A stretch of 64,000 nucleotides of DNA from Psychroflexus lacisalsi (lineage in GTDB: Bacteria > Bacteroidota > Bacteroidia > Flavobacteriales > Flavobacteriaceae): contig NZ_JAIQYZ010000007.1 of the NCBI RefSeq assembly GCF_020164495.1, positions 62,001 through 126,000 on the forward strand. The letters run 5' to 3'. The notes under the pieces were generated by a model, which saw nothing but the letters and a program-made list of their open reading frames with translations, had not been told where the DNA came from and searched no databases. Numbering within the stretch: the first letter of the stretch is position 1; each line of letters opens with the position of its first letter. Below are positions 17,224 to 27,434 of this stretch, one piece after another. Both the position numbers and the translations under genes were made by a program.

Positions 17224-17745
17224 ATGAAAGCAATTGAATTATTACAAAAAATGGAAGTCGAAATCTTAAAACCAATCATGCTTGAAGCTGGTTTTAATAA
17301 TGACGGCGAAATTTGGTGGAAATCTTCAGATGAGTTTTCTTTAGTACTCACACTTCAAAAATACTGGTGGTCAACAGATGATAAAATTGATTTCAGGATC
17401 AATTTAGGCATGATGATACCACCAATAAAATCTTCATCCAGAAAACGTCCAGAGATCACAGAGCTGGCGGTTTGCGTTTCACAAGATTGCTATCTTCCCG
17501 AGGAACTTCAGTTTCATAGATTTAAAAATAGCATCGGCTACTCATTGACCAATGAAGACAATGCAGATGAATTTCTAAAGCTAATCACACGAGACTTCGA
17601 AGAATACATCATACCACAATTACTCAAGCAGAAGACTTTGCAGGATTGTGTAGAATTTTACAAAGATGTGCCCTTTTGGAATCAAAGACTGGACCGATTT
17701 ATCCAAGAACATAGATTCAAACTAATGAACAATATAGCGAGCTAA
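17224..17745 (+). CDS. DUF4304-family protein
   Basis: Cytoplasmic protein of 173 residues with no signal peptide. The composition and the W-rich first half (GEIWWKSSDEFSLVLTLQKYWWSTDDKIDFRINLGM) match the DUF4304 pattern. Function of the family is unknown; such genes are often lone, sometimes near polymorphic-toxin immunity loci, but nothing here indicates a toxin. Upstream lies the pair of palindromes at 17136-17170, so it is a candidate for specific regulation. Confidence 0.7.
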   Translation: MKAIELLQKMEVEILKPIMLEAGFNNDGEIWWKSSDEFSLVLTLQKYWWSTDDKIDFRINLGMMIPPIKSSSRKRPEITELAVCVSQDCYLPEELQFHRFKNSIGYSLTNEDNADEFLKLITRDFEEYIIPQLLKQKTLQDCVEFYKDVPFWNQRLDRFIQEHRFKLMNNIAS

Positions 17746-17819
17746 AAAAGTTATTGTTAAGAATCGTACTTTTGGAATAATATTGGATAAGTAATATTCA
17801 ACAAAAAAATCCAAAAAAA

Positions 17820-18815
17820 ATGCAATCAACTTTACGCCGCTTCGGAAAATTCAGCCTTGCGCTTGTTTTCTTCATTTCAATTTATTCCTGTACTGACACA
17901 AAAAATTCTGCTTACAAGGCTGAATCTTCTGGTAATTTGAATCAACTAAACGTTGTGATCACCAACGACGACTGGCAGGATTCTATAGGTGAACACATTC
18001 GGCAAATTTTTGCTGAAGATGTCCAGGGCTTACCTCAACAAGAGCCAAAGTATGCATTGAACCAAATCCCACCAAAAGCTTTTAATGGTTTTGCAAGAAA
18101 AAACAGAACGTTCCTGAAGATTGAAACTTCTGAAAAAACTGGCCATCAAGTTTTGATTGATTCTTTTGCCAAGCCTCAAACCGGCATAGCTATTACTGGC
18201 CCCAATCCTTCCTCAATCATCACAGAATTGAATACTCATAAAGATAAATTTCTGGAACTTTTCAGTAATACTGAATTAAAAGAAAAAAGGAGAAGGATGA
18301 GAAAAGCTCCCAATGAAGTTGATGTTCTAAAAAAATCATTGGGAATCACGATGCTTTTTCCTTCCGCATATCGCTACGCGAAACAGGAAGATAAGTTTTT
18401 CTGGATGCGTAAAGACATAAAAAATGGAAGTATGGAATTACTTACTTATGAAGTTCCTACTTCTACTATTGAAAAAAACAACGATATTATAGCCAATGTT
18501 ATAAAAATGAGAGATTCAGTTGGTGAAAAGTATATTCCCGGTCCTACTGAAGACACTCACATGATTACCGAGGAAGCTTATGCTCCATATCTGTTTGAAA
18601 CTGAAATTGATGGAAAGTTTGCTTATGAGATCAAAGGAACCTGGGAAGTAAAAGGGTTTTTTATGGCAGGTCCTTTTATGACTTATGCTGTAAGAGATGA
18701 AAAAAATGATCGCTATATCATTTTAGAAGGTTTTGTGTTCAAACCTTCTTCTTCCAAAAGATTACAAATGTTTGAAATTGAAGCTATACTAAAATCTGCT
18801 CGGTTTATAAACTAG
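17820..18815 (+). CDS. DUF4837-family lipoprotein
   Basis: Protein of 331 residues. The signal peptide ends at FISIYSC (Cys about residue 24), so it is lipidated. The mature part has the arrangement of the Bacteroidota-specific DUF4837 family: LNVVITNDDWQDSIGEHIR early (about 41-60), LKKSLGITMLFPSAYRYAKQEDKFFWMRKDI in the middle, and GTWEVKGFFMAGPFMTYAVRD near residue 275. The family has no known activity; it is widely conserved in the phylum, so an envelope housekeeping role is plausible. Ends at a strong terminator shared with the convergent TonB receptor gene. Confidence 0.85.
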   Translation: MQSTLRRFGKFSLALVFFISIYSCTDTKNSAYKAESSGNLNQLNVVITNDDWQDSIGEHIRQIFAEDVQGLPQQEPKYALNQIPPKAFNGFARKNRTFLKIETSEKTGHQVLIDSFAKPQTGIAITGPNPSSIITELNTHKDKFLELFSNTELKEKRRRMRKAPNEVDVLKKSLGITMLFPSAYRYAKQEDKFFWMRKDIKNGSMELLTYEVPTSTIEKNNDIIANVIKMRDSVGEKYIPGPTEDTHMITEEAYAPYLFETEIDGKFAYEIKGTWEVKGFFMAGPFMTYAVRDEKNDRYIILEGFVFKPSSSKRLQMFEIEAILKSARFIN

Positions 18816-18827
18816 ACGTTTAACAGT

Positions 18828-18858
18828 AAAAAAGACCTCCACTTGGAGGTCTTTTTTT
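18828..18858. terminator. Bidirectional terminator between DUF4837 and TonB receptor genes
   Basis: AAAAAAGACCTCC and GGAGGTCTTTTTTT pair around a 4-base ACTT loop, with A and T runs on either side so that it serves both converging genes. Confidence 0.95.
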
Positions 18859-18876
18859 GGTTTATAAACTTTATGA

Positions 18877-21252
18877 TTAAAACTTAAGTGTCACTCCCGC
18901 TAAGAAGTTAATACCTGCTTGTGGATAAAATCCAGCGCCTTCAATTGTTTGAACTTGGCCTGCGTCATTTTGTGAATCAAAAAAGAAGAAATAGCCATTG
19001 GACTCATACTTTACATCAAACACATTATTCACAAGTCCTGTAAACACAACCGATTTGAATAAAGGTACATCTTTCCACTCGTAAACAATATTGATATCGT
19101 TGGTGAAAAAACTATCCAGCAAAGACACTTCACTATCGATATTGCCCATATACTGTTCACCTACATATTTTGATATCAAATTTATCTGAAACTCTTCGCT
19201 AGGGTGATAAATCAGTTGATTGGCTGCTATAATTTCTGGAGAAAAAGAAATATTAGTTTCCCCAAGGTCTCTAATTTGTCCATCGAGATTTGCTCTAAAA
19301 TCGATATTTTTATTTCGGCTTAAAGTCAAATTAGGTCGAGCAGAAAATAAGCGATTGATTTTGATATCAGCATCGATTTCCAAACCTAATCTATAACTTT
19401 CTCCACTAGTTTCTCTGATTGGCGCACCCACATCATCTATGGCTCCTGTTAAGACCATCTGGTCTTTGTAATACATATAATAAGCGTTTGTATTAATGCT
19501 GGAATTACCTAGATCGACCCTCCAACCCAATTCAAAGTCATCCAGAACTTCTGGATTGGTAATGCCATTTTCAAAGTCGCGTCGACGTGGCTCTCTTCTG
19601 GCTTTCCCATATGATGCGTATAATTGTTGATAGGCATTCAATTCAAAAGTTGCACCAGCTTTTGGGTTAAAGAAATTGAAGTTTTCATCGACTAATAAGT
19701 TTTCTTTATCTGAAGTCAAACCTATAGTTTCGTAATTTACAAACCGTCCCTGCAAATCTCCAAAGAGGCTCAGCCTATCATCCAACTTTAAAGTAGCTTT
19801 ACTAAACGCTGTAAATTCTTGTTTTGTACCCGTACCGAAATAATAGTTATCTCTTATTTTAGAATCCCCAGCAAATCGCGACCAAATGACTTCTCCAAAG
19901 TGATCATTAGTATAATAGCTGTAAAACAAACCAGAGGTAAACTCGAGTTGACTATCCGTATACGTTGAAGTTCCGCTGATGACGTAATAATCATTATCCA
20001 GCCAACGTCTTCGTATCAAGTCTGATTCTTCAATGGTTTCGTTACCAACTGTGACCGGCCCAATTTCATGAAAAGCCAAATCACCATTTTCTTCATATTG
20101 TTCAAAATAACCACGACCGTAGGTGTAGTTCAAACTCAAATTTGTCGTCCAGTTCTGATCCAATCTCTGATTCAAGTGTAATTGATAGTGATCTTGTTTA
20201 TAATTATCTACTTCGTTATCATAAAACTGAGTTTGCCCATTTTCATCGGTATATTGTCCGGAAGGGTTGAATGTTCTATCGGTTTCCAGAGTTTCTCGAT
20301 CAATACCATTCCAAGCTTGGTAAGTCACATTGTTTCCTCCAAAAGTCAGCGCTTTTATAAAGGTGTTTCCCTCCTTAAAGGTTCCTTGCAAAAAGTAAGA
20401 TTTAAGATCAGAAGAAGCTCTATCGATGTAACCGTCAGACTTGATTTGTGACAATCGACCCGAGAATGTGAATTTATCTTCCAAAAGTCCTGTTCCAAAT
20501 TCTACAGTATGGCGTCTCGTGTTGAAAGAACCAAATGAGTTGCTCAACTCCGCACTTGGCTCATCACTTTTGGCTTCTGTCAAGATATTCAAACTCGCTC
20601 CAAAAGCTCCTGATCCGTTGGTCGATGTTCCCACACCTCTTTGCAATTGAATGTTTTCTGTAGAAGAAGCAAAATCTGGAAGATTCACCCAAAAGGAGCC
20701 CTGGCTTTCCTGATCATTGAAGGGAATACCGTTTAGGGTCACATTCACTCTGGAAGCATCACTACCTCTCACTCTTATAGACGTATAACCCACACCATTT
20801 CCAGCATCGGTTGTGGACACGACGGAAGGAAGTACATTTAGTAAAATAGGAATGTCCTGACCTAGATTACGCTCTTCAATTTCTTTTTTACTGAAGTTGG
20901 AGTGCGTGATTGGAGAGTCCGCATTAACCCGAAATGCCTGGACCAAAACTTCATCCAGAGCTTCTTCAGCCTTAGACATATCAACATCAAGCCTTTGATT
21001 GGAATCTACATTCACCTTAAATTCTCTCCTGTTTCCGAAGTTAAAAATAAGCGTGTAAGTTCCTGGTGAAACTTTCAACTGATAGTCTCCATTCTCATCG
21101 GTGACTGTTCCGTAATTGGTAGATTTGGCATACACACTTACTCCCGGAAGTGCTTTACCGTTGTCTGTTACTTTTCCTTCTATCGTGTAATCTTGTGAGA
21201 AGGATTGCCATCCAAAGAAGATAGCACATAATAGAAATAATTTGATTTTCAT
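18877..21252 (-). CDS. TPP-riboswitch-controlled TonB-dependent receptor (thiamine or precursor)
   Basis: Outer-membrane receptor of 791 residues. Order: signal peptide (to about residue 20, SQDYT), carboxypeptidase-regulatory-like domain (about 22-105; GKALPGVSVYAKSTNYGTVTDENGDYQL), plug (about 115-225; VRGSDASRVNVTLNGIPFNDQ), and a barrel ending INFLAGVTLKF. The leader carries a TPP riboswitch, which in this phylum marks thiamine-related outer-membrane receptors; the ligand is inferred from that. Import would need the ExbB/ExbD/TonB system such as the one at 36.7-38.7 kb. It is alone in its transcript; candidate inner-membrane partners are at 27.4-28.8 kb. Confidence 0.93.
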   Translation of the reverse strand: MKIKLFLLCAIFFGWQSFSQDYTIEGKVTDNGKALPGVSVYAKSTNYGTVTDENGDYQLKVSPGTYTLIFNFGNRREFKVNVDSNQRLDVDMSKAEEALDEVLVQAFRVNADSPITHSNFSKKEIEERNLGQDIPILLNVLPSVVSTTDAGNGVGYTSIRVRGSDASRVNVTLNGIPFNDQESQGSFWVNLPDFASSTENIQLQRGVGTSTNGSGAFGASLNILTEAKSDEPSAELSNSFGSFNTRRHTVEFGTGLLEDKFTFSGRLSQIKSDGYIDRASSDLKSYFLQGTFKEGNTFIKALTFGGNNVTYQAWNGIDRETLETDRTFNPSGQYTDENGQTQFYDNEVDNYKQDHYQLHLNQRLDQNWTTNLSLNYTYGRGYFEQYEENGDLAFHEIGPVTVGNETIEESDLIRRRWLDNDYYVISGTSTYTDSQLEFTSGLFYSYYTNDHFGEVIWSRFAGDSKIRDNYYFGTGTKQEFTAFSKATLKLDDRLSLFGDLQGRFVNYETIGLTSDKENLLVDENFNFFNPKAGATFELNAYQQLYASYGKARREPRRRDFENGITNPEVLDDFELGWRVDLGNSSINTNAYYMYYKDQMVLTGAIDDVGAPIRETSGESYRLGLEIDADIKINRLFSARPNLTLSRNKNIDFRANLDGQIRDLGETNISFSPEIIAANQLIYHPSEEFQINLISKYVGEQYMGNIDSEVSLLDSFFTNDINIVYEWKDVPLFKSVVFTGLVNNVFDVKYESNGYFFFFDSQNDAGQVQTIEGAGFYPQAGINFLAGVTLKF

Positions 21253-21301
21253 TCGTAAAATGATTTACGAATAAAAGGGGCAATTATTCAATGTTAAACA
21301 T

Positions 21302-21437
21302 AAAAAAACCTGAAGACCGCTCTGGTATCAGGAGTATAAAGCAATGCATGACAAACATGTCATTTCCCTTGGCAACATTACTTGCCCAGGTTCATTGGGT
21401 ATGATCTCAGTCTTGCTTTCACAAAACACCCCTTAGA
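21302..21437 (-). promoter_or_regulatory. TPP riboswitch with terminator expression platform
   Basis: Reading the minus strand from about 21437, the THI-element landmarks appear in order: AAGGGGTG, CTGAGAT, CCC, GAACCTG, GTAATG and GGGAA (the last near 21362-21366), matching the conserved P2-P5 core that binds thiamine pyrophosphate. About 30 bases later CCTGA...TCAGG with an inner ACC/GGT pairing is followed by seven T (21332-21302), an intrinsic terminator. The receptor gene starts 50 bases beyond. High TPP should therefore stop transcription early. Confidence 0.93.
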
Positions 21438-21650
21438 GATTTGTTGTAAATTTATGTAATTGAATTTAATTTCAGTCATTATAAATGCACTAATTATTGA
21501 TAAAAATATATAGATTATAAACTTGAGTTTTAAGTCTCAAAGTTTAAAGGAGTTGGATTAAACTTTGATTTTGAGGTTTAATACTGGTTTTTCTTTATTT
21601 TTGATAAACTAGCTTATTAAGTTAAAATTCAAACCAAAAATCAACAGACC

Positions 21651-24157
21651 ATGCAAAACAATGAACGTATAGAAAAATTTAGACAAATTGTAAGCAATAA
21701 ATACTTAATCTATAACAGCTTGTTTTTAAATCTTCCAAACGAAAATACTACCTATACAGGTGTTTTTATTCCACTTCTTCATAAGTTGAGCAAGGAAGGT
21801 TATAAAAAGACGCAGAGCCTAAAGCAGTAATTGAAGACTTTCTAGCTAACCATACTGAGTTAACTTCCGACAAAGAAAAGTTTGATTTATTATTCAGAAT
21901 GATAAAGTATATCGAACGCCAAGTGGTTTTGTTTGATAGTATTGAAGATGCCGCCTTTTCAAGTTTCAAAAAACAAAAAATCGAAAACGTATTACAACCC
22001 GGTAACGCAAATTACCAAGATCTTATTGAACACCTGAAAAACTTTAGCTCTAGAGTGGTCTTTACCGCTCATCCTACACAATTTTACCCCAACAATGTGC
22101 AAGGAATAATGCATGAACTTCGCAATGCCGTTCAAATAGATAGCATTACAAAAATTGATAACATCCTTCAACAGCTAGCTTATACTCCGTTTATTAATAG
22201 AGAAAAGCCCACCCCACTTGAAGAAGCACAAAGTATCATATTTTACTTGAGATATGTTTATTATGAAACACTAGGCAAAATCTATCACCAAATTGGAAAA
22301 GCTGCCAATTTACCTCCAGACTTCAACCCAAATTTGCTGGAAATGGGGTTTTGGCCAGGCGGCGACCGAGACGGAAATCCATTTGTAACCAAAGAAACTA
22401 CTTATGAAGTAGCAACTCAATTGCGGATTACTATCATGAAATGTTATTATAACCACCTGAAAGTTTTGATGCGTAAACTCACTTTTAGGGAAGTTAATGA
22501 ACCTCTGAATAAACTAAAACGCAAATTATACAAGCAAATTTTCAAGAAAAAAACAAGTTTAAAGTCTGAAGAAATTCTCTCAATCATGTATCATGTAAGA
22601 AAGTTGGTTGAGGACAAGTACCAGTCTTTGAATATCGACTTAATCGATGATTTTATTGGAAGAGTGCACCTCTTTGGAAATCACTTTGCAACTTTAGATA
22701 TCCGTCAGGATAGTAGCATTCATAACCAAGTAATCGCTGAAATTTTCAAAAAAGAATTTAATGTAAATTATAACGACTTGTCTTCAGAAGAAAAATTGGA
22801 ATACTTAACAAAAGAGTCGTTAGAAATAAATTCAGCCGATTATTCGGGTGACTTGGTCGTAGACACTATAGAAAATGTATATCAAGTCCGGGACATCCAA
22901 GAACTGAATGGGCAGAGGGGTTTACATCGCTATATCATTTCCAATTCTGAAAGCATTTTCGATGTTTTACATGTGTATGCTCTTTTCAAGTATTGCGGAT
23001 ATAAGGAAGAAGATATCCAGATAGACATTGTCCCTTTATTTGAAACTATGGACGGCATGGACAACTCTGAATCTGTGATGAGAGCGCTTTATGACAATGA
23101 AATTTATAAATCACATTTGCGTAAAAGAAACAAGGAACAGCACATCATGTTAGGATTTTCAGACGGCACCAAGGATGGCGGCTATCTGAAAGCTAACTGG
23201 GAAATTTACAGAACCAAAGAGCGCTTAACAACTTTATCAAGACAAGAAGGTTATCAAGTTGTGTTTTTTGATGGTCGTGGAGGACCACCAGCGCGCGGTG
23301 GAGGAAAAACACATCAATTTTACGCTGCTCAAGGCAACGAAATTGCAAACGAAAAGATTCAGTTGACTATCCAGGGACAAACAATTACCAGTGTTTTTGG
23401 AACTCATGAACAGGCAACTTACAATTTTGAACAACTGCTTCTGGCGGGAGTAAAATCTAAACAAAGTAAAAGCTGGAAGCCAAATCATAAGGAATTACTT
23501 ACCGAACTAGCTGATAAAAGTTACGAGAAATACATAAGTCTAAAGGAACACGAGTTGTTCATTCCTTATTTGGAAGAAATGACAACCCTTAGGTACTATG
23601 GAGCCACAAACATATGCAGTAGACCAACTAAAAGAAATCAAAATGCCAAACTTCAATTAAAAGATTTGAGAGCCATACCATTTGTAGGATCCTGGGGGTT
23701 GATAAGGCAAAATGTACCGGGGTATTACGGACTTGGAACAGCACTTAATACTTATGCAGATCAATTTCATGTGGTTGAAGACCTTTACGAACACTCAGCC
23801 TTTTTTAGATCTCTTATTTTGAATAGCATCATGTCAATGAAAAAATCATATTTCCCGTTGACATCCTACATGAAAAATAATAAAAAATATGGAAAGTTCT
23901 GGATGAATTTACGCGAGGAATATGAACTTACAAAAAAACTTGTTCTTAAATTGACAAAACAGAACGAATTAATGGAAAACGAAGAACTAGCAAGAAAATC
24001 TATAAGTATGCGTGAAGATATTATTCTACCTCTACTTAGTATACAACAGTACGCCTTGCAAAAAATCCAAGAGGATGATCCTAATAAAGAGATTTATGAG
24101 AAAATGGTAATTCGAGCTTTATTTGGAAATATCAACGCAAGCAGAAATTCTGCTTAA
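21651..24157 (+). pseudogene. ppc: Phosphoenolpyruvate carboxylase gene with a one-base frameshift
   Basis: PEP carboxylase makes oxaloacetate from PEP and bicarbonate to refill the TCA cycle. Codons 1-59 from ATG 21651 (to the TAA at 21828) encode a normal N-terminus. The rest continues in the -1 frame through IEDFLANHTEL, LLFRMIKYIERQVVLFD, catalytic VFTAHPTQ (His), FWPGGDRDGNP, FFDGRGGPPARGGGKTH and the end near NINASRN. The frames join at the A5 run 21804-21808: adding one A gives YKKDAEPKAVIEDF and an 835-residue protein of normal length. The longest intact ATG frame, 21899-24157 (752 residues), would lack about 80 N-terminal residues. It is either a real frameshift or a homopolymer sequencing error; catalytic residues are all intact. 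Confidence 0.85.
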
Positions 24158-24314
24158 GTAGTATTTTGAATTAAAATCAAAGCCTAAAAAATGCTTTTTT
24201 CTATTCAATCGCGGCCGAGAAGTTGATAGTTCATCTTGATTGCGATTTAATATTTTCATTAGAACTGAAATAAAAAAAATCAAATATTTCGTTTAATAAC
24301 CAAAAAATAACACT

Positions 24315-25430
24315 TTGAATTTATCCTATTGGGAACAACATACGTGGTTTGATAATGTAGATTTTTGTATAGTGGGAAGTGGGATTGTGGGTTTATCCTG
24401 TGCGCTACAACTTAGAAAGAAACACCCTAAAGCAAAAATTCTCATTTTGGAAAAAGGAATTTTACCACAAGGGGCAAGCACCAAAAACGCTGGCTTTGCT
24501 TGTTTTGGCAGCGCCAGTGAATTGCTTTCAGACATGAAAAATCACACTAAAGAAGAGCTGCTAAATTTAGTACAAAAACGCGTTGATGGCCTGGAATCAT
24601 TAAAATCTACGCTTGGAGAAAAACAGATTGACTTCCGGCAACATGGCGGATATGAGGTTTTTCTGAAAAAAAACGAAGACACTTTTGAAAATTGCGAAGC
24701 TAATTTACAAATGTTCAATGAACTGCTTCATCCTGTCTTCAAAGCAAACACTTTTAAATTGAAAATTAATAATTTTGGCTTTAAAAATACTTTACCCAAT
24801 TTGATTTTCAATCCTTTTGAAGGACAAATCGATACAGGTAAAATGATGCAAGCTCTGTTGAAAAAAGCTCAGTCTGAGGGCATTTCAATTTTAAATTCGA
24901 TTGAAGTCAAATCATTTTCAACTGAAGCAGAATCTGTTCATATACAACTTGAAGATTTTGATTTTAAAGCAAAATATCTTCTTATTGCGACCAATGCATT
25001 TGCCTCTGAATTATTAGAGCTCAATGTCACTCCAGCTAGGAATCAAGTTTTAATTACCAAACCTATTCCGAATTCATCTATTAAGGGTACTTTCCATCTG
25101 GATGAAGGTTTTTACTACTTTAGAAATATACACAACAGGATATTACTTGGTGGTGGTAGAAATCTGGACAGTGATGGCGAAACAACCTCCGTTTTGGAAA
25201 CTACTACGCGTATTCAAAATGCTTTGGAAGATTTGCTTAAAGATGTGATTTTACCTGATTACAATTTTGAAATCGATCAGCGATGGAGTGGGATTTTAGG
25301 AGTTGGACAACAGAAAAGTCCAATCATAAAGCCGATATCGAATCGGGTGTTCTGTGCAGTTCGACTCGGTGGAATGGGTGTTGCCATAGGCAGCAGCGTA
25401 GGCAAGGAATTGGCAGATCTGGTTGACTAA
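24315..25430 (+). CDS. FAD-dependent amine/amino-acid oxidoreductase (DadA/GlyOx type)
   Basis: Protein of 371 residues. The start is the TTG at 24315 (NLSYWEQHTW), as there is no useful ATG and the first residues are the usual ones for the flavobacterial form. The FAD Rossmann motif VGSGIVGLSCALQL lies at about residues 21-34, with the acidic strand end ILILEKG after it. QGASTKNAGFACFGS (about 52-66) is the isoalloxazine-contact region, and ILLGGGRNLD plus WSGILGVGQQKSP close the FAD site. The substrate is unknown; D-amino acids or glycine-like amines are typical. It is monocistronic, with a 157-base spacer after ppc. Confidence 0.85.
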   Translation: MNLSYWEQHTWFDNVDFCIVGSGIVGLSCALQLRKKHPKAKILILEKGILPQGASTKNAGFACFGSASELLSDMKNHTKEELLNLVQKRVDGLESLKSTLGEKQIDFRQHGGYEVFLKKNEDTFENCEANLQMFNELLHPVFKANTFKLKINNFGFKNTLPNLIFNPFEGQIDTGKMMQALLKKAQSEGISILNSIEVKSFSTEAESVHIQLEDFDFKAKYLLIATNAFASELLELNVTPARNQVLITKPIPNSSIKGTFHLDEGFYYFRNIHNRILLGGGRNLDSDGETTSVLETTTRIQNALEDLLKDVILPDYNFEIDQRWSGILGVGQQKSPIIKPISNRVFCAVRLGGMGVAIGSSVGKELADLVD

Positions 25431-25485
25431 AAGGCATTTACAATAACTTCCTGCAAAAAATTAAGAATTTACAGTCCTGACTTTT

Positions 25486-25890
25486 CTAAAGCTTCGGTTT
25501 TTTCCTTAATTGCTTTTTATCAGAATGCTGTTTTTTCTTCTGAAGACGTTTTAATTTTGAAGATCTTGAGGGTTTAGTTTTAATTCGCTTTTTCGGTTTC
25601 TGAAGCGCTTTTTTAAGCAAGTCTTCCAGCATCGCTACCGCCAGTTTTTTGTTTTGAAGTTGACTTCGCGTTTTGGCAACGCTTACTTTAAGTTCACCTT
25701 CAGAATTGATTCTGGAAGCTAGTTTACTTTGGATTAAGGCTTTTTGAGATTCGGAAAAAACAGCTGAAGATGAAGGATGCCAGGTAATGATAACTTTGGT
25801 TTCCGTTTTATTGACGTGTTGTCCGCCAGGCCCACCACTTAAAGCAAATTGAAACTGAAGCTCATTATATAATACCTTGGTGTTAAACAT
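25486..25890 (-). CDS. arfB: Alternative ribosome-rescue factor ArfB (YaeJ)
   Basis: Codon-independent peptidyl-tRNA hydrolase of 134 residues that frees stalled ribosomes. The GGQ catalytic loop is present as SGGPGGQHVNKTETKV (about residues 18-33), and the long Lys-rich C-terminus (KKALQKPKKRIKTKPSRSSK) is the tail that probes the empty mRNA channel. The tail and length separate it from class I release factors. It overlaps the end of the DUF4301 gene by 8 bases. Confidence 0.93.
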   Translation of the reverse strand: MFNTKVLYNELQFQFALSGGPGGQHVNKTETKVIITWHPSSSAVFSESQKALIQSKLASRINSEGELKVSVAKTRSQLQNKKLAVAMLEDLLKKALQKPKKRIKTKPSRSSKLKRLQKKKQHSDKKQLRKKPKL

Positions 25891-27427
25891 CAGTTTTGGG
25901 TTGATGACCAGGCTTGAGAAGATCTACCACAGTTTTCACTGGATTAAAACTTTCCGCAGGAACTTCGACAAAAACCGTATTCCAAAAAGCCATTCCGCCA
26001 TTCCAAAGTCCAGGCAATTCGAGCGCTTTTATAGCTTCACCTCCAACAAACTTCTTGGCAATAAAGCCTTTATTGACATCTACAAATTGCTTCAAATCAA
26101 AAGCTTCACCTTTATAATTTTTCAAACTGCAAACAATATCCACAGGATTAAAATGCGTTGAAGCCTCTAATTTTTCTTTCTGATCTTGCTGAGTTAAATC
26201 GACCTGAGACTTTTCTATAATTTGCAAAGAAATACTATCATCTTCATTTTTAATCCAGAACGGGCCGCCACCTGGTGCTCCCTCATTCACAACCATTCCA
26301 CATACTCTTATAGGCCTGTTAAGGTAATGAACAATTTCATCCCTGTTTTTAAAATCTACGTGTATATTCAAATCGTTCTTCAAAAAAGTGACAGCTTCCT
26401 GAATTACCTCTTCACTAACGGACTCTTTATTAAGGTTCTCTAAAAGTGAAAATGCTTTGTTTTGCAACTGAATCAGTAAGCCTGCAAGAACTGATTTATA
26501 TTCCAAAGAGGATTGACCAGCTTCTAAAGCTGGATCTTGATGAGCGACATTATCTATGTTTTTTATGAATATAATATCCGAATCAAGCTGATTCAAATTA
26601 TCGACTAAGGCTCCATGACCGGCAGGACGAAACAAGATTTTATTATTCTCATCTTTAAAAATTTCACCATTGGAGTCCAGGCAAATCGTATCTGTCGAAG
26701 AATGCTGAAAAGAAAAATCAACCTCAAAACTAATTCCTGTTTCCTCTTCAATCTTAGGCTGAAAGTCTTTCAGTTTATTTTTGAATCTATCAATATGATT
26801 TGTAGAAATCGTAAAATGAAGTTTCGCTTTACCATTTTTTACAGCGTAATTTGTGGCTTCGTAAAAGTGCTCTTCAAATGCTGATAACTTTTCTTGAGGA
26901 TACTTATGAAATGGAATAAGTCCTTTTGGTAAATCTGCCATCTGGAAGCCCTCTTTAGTTAGCATTTGTTTAGCTAATTCAAAAGCATTTGTTCCTCGTG
27001 ACAACTCGTCAAAGTCTACACCTCTGCCTTTTAATGCTAGAATCAAGTCCTCATAAAAAGCAATATGCTCTATGGAATCAAAAAATACTTTTAAATCCTT
27101 AAATTTTTCTTCTTTTAAAAAGTTTTCAAAACTAAAAGTAGTAGTCGGGTATTCGTCCAAAAACTGATGAAGGGATCTAAACATTCTCGAGGCTGCACCA
27201 CTCGCCGGAACGAATTTTAATACCTGTAAGGCAGACTGTTTATAAGCTTTAATTAATTCTTTTTTTTCTTTTGTGCTTAATTTCAAAATCCCATCACCCA
27301 AAGTGGCCGGCTTTACGATTTCAAGGTTTGGAAAACCTTTTTCAAAATGTTGTAGATCTTTCTCAATTTTTTGAACAGATTGATCATGATCATTTAGATG
27401 AGAGAGGTCGTCAGGATTGAAGTTCAT
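25883..27427 (-). CDS. DUF4301-family protein, nucleotidyltransferase-like
   Basis: Cytoplasmic protein of 514 residues matching the DUF4301 family, whose activity is not established. Several segments look like a UTP-sugar-1-phosphate nucleotidyltransferase of GT-A fold: a Gly-rich loop after a strand (LKFVPASGAASRMF, about 69-82), a Lys-Gly segment PKGLIPFHKY (about 165-174), STDTICLD (about 240), and FRPAGHGALVDNL followed by IIFIKNIDNV (about 264-292), which is close to the PPGHGDLY...FVSNVDN pattern of UDP-glucose pyrophosphorylases. It is in a chain of overlapping minus-strand genes with the NadR-like kinase, PnuC and a thiamine-binding protein upstream. Confidence 0.85.
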   Translation of the reverse strand: MNFNPDDLSHLNDHDQSVQKIEKDLQHFEKGFPNLEIVKPATLGDGILKLSTKEKKELIKAYKQSALQVLKFVPASGAASRMFRSLHQFLDEYPTTTFSFENFLKEEKFKDLKVFFDSIEHIAFYEDLILALKGRGVDFDELSRGTNAFELAKQMLTKEGFQMADLPKGLIPFHKYPQEKLSAFEEHFYEATNYAVKNGKAKLHFTISTNHIDRFKNKLKDFQPKIEEETGISFEVDFSFQHSSTDTICLDSNGEIFKDENNKILFRPAGHGALVDNLNQLDSDIIFIKNIDNVAHQDPALEAGQSSLEYKSVLAGLLIQLQNKAFSLLENLNKESVSEEVIQEAVTFLKNDLNIHVDFKNRDEIVHYLNRPIRVCGMVVNEGAPGGGPFWIKNEDDSISLQIIEKSQVDLTQQDQKEKLEASTHFNPVDIVCSLKNYKGEAFDLKQFVDVNKGFIAKKFVGGEAIKALELPGLWNGGMAFWNTVFVEVPAESFNPVKTVVDLLKPGHQPKTDV

Positions 27428-27434
27428 AATTAAA

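Noticed and set aside
21801-21830. Programmed -1 frameshift in ppc
   Set aside because: The local heptamer T AAA AAG is not a good slippery site because the first codon cannot re-pair well, and ppc is not known to use frameshifting; a one-base deletion in the A run explains it more simply.
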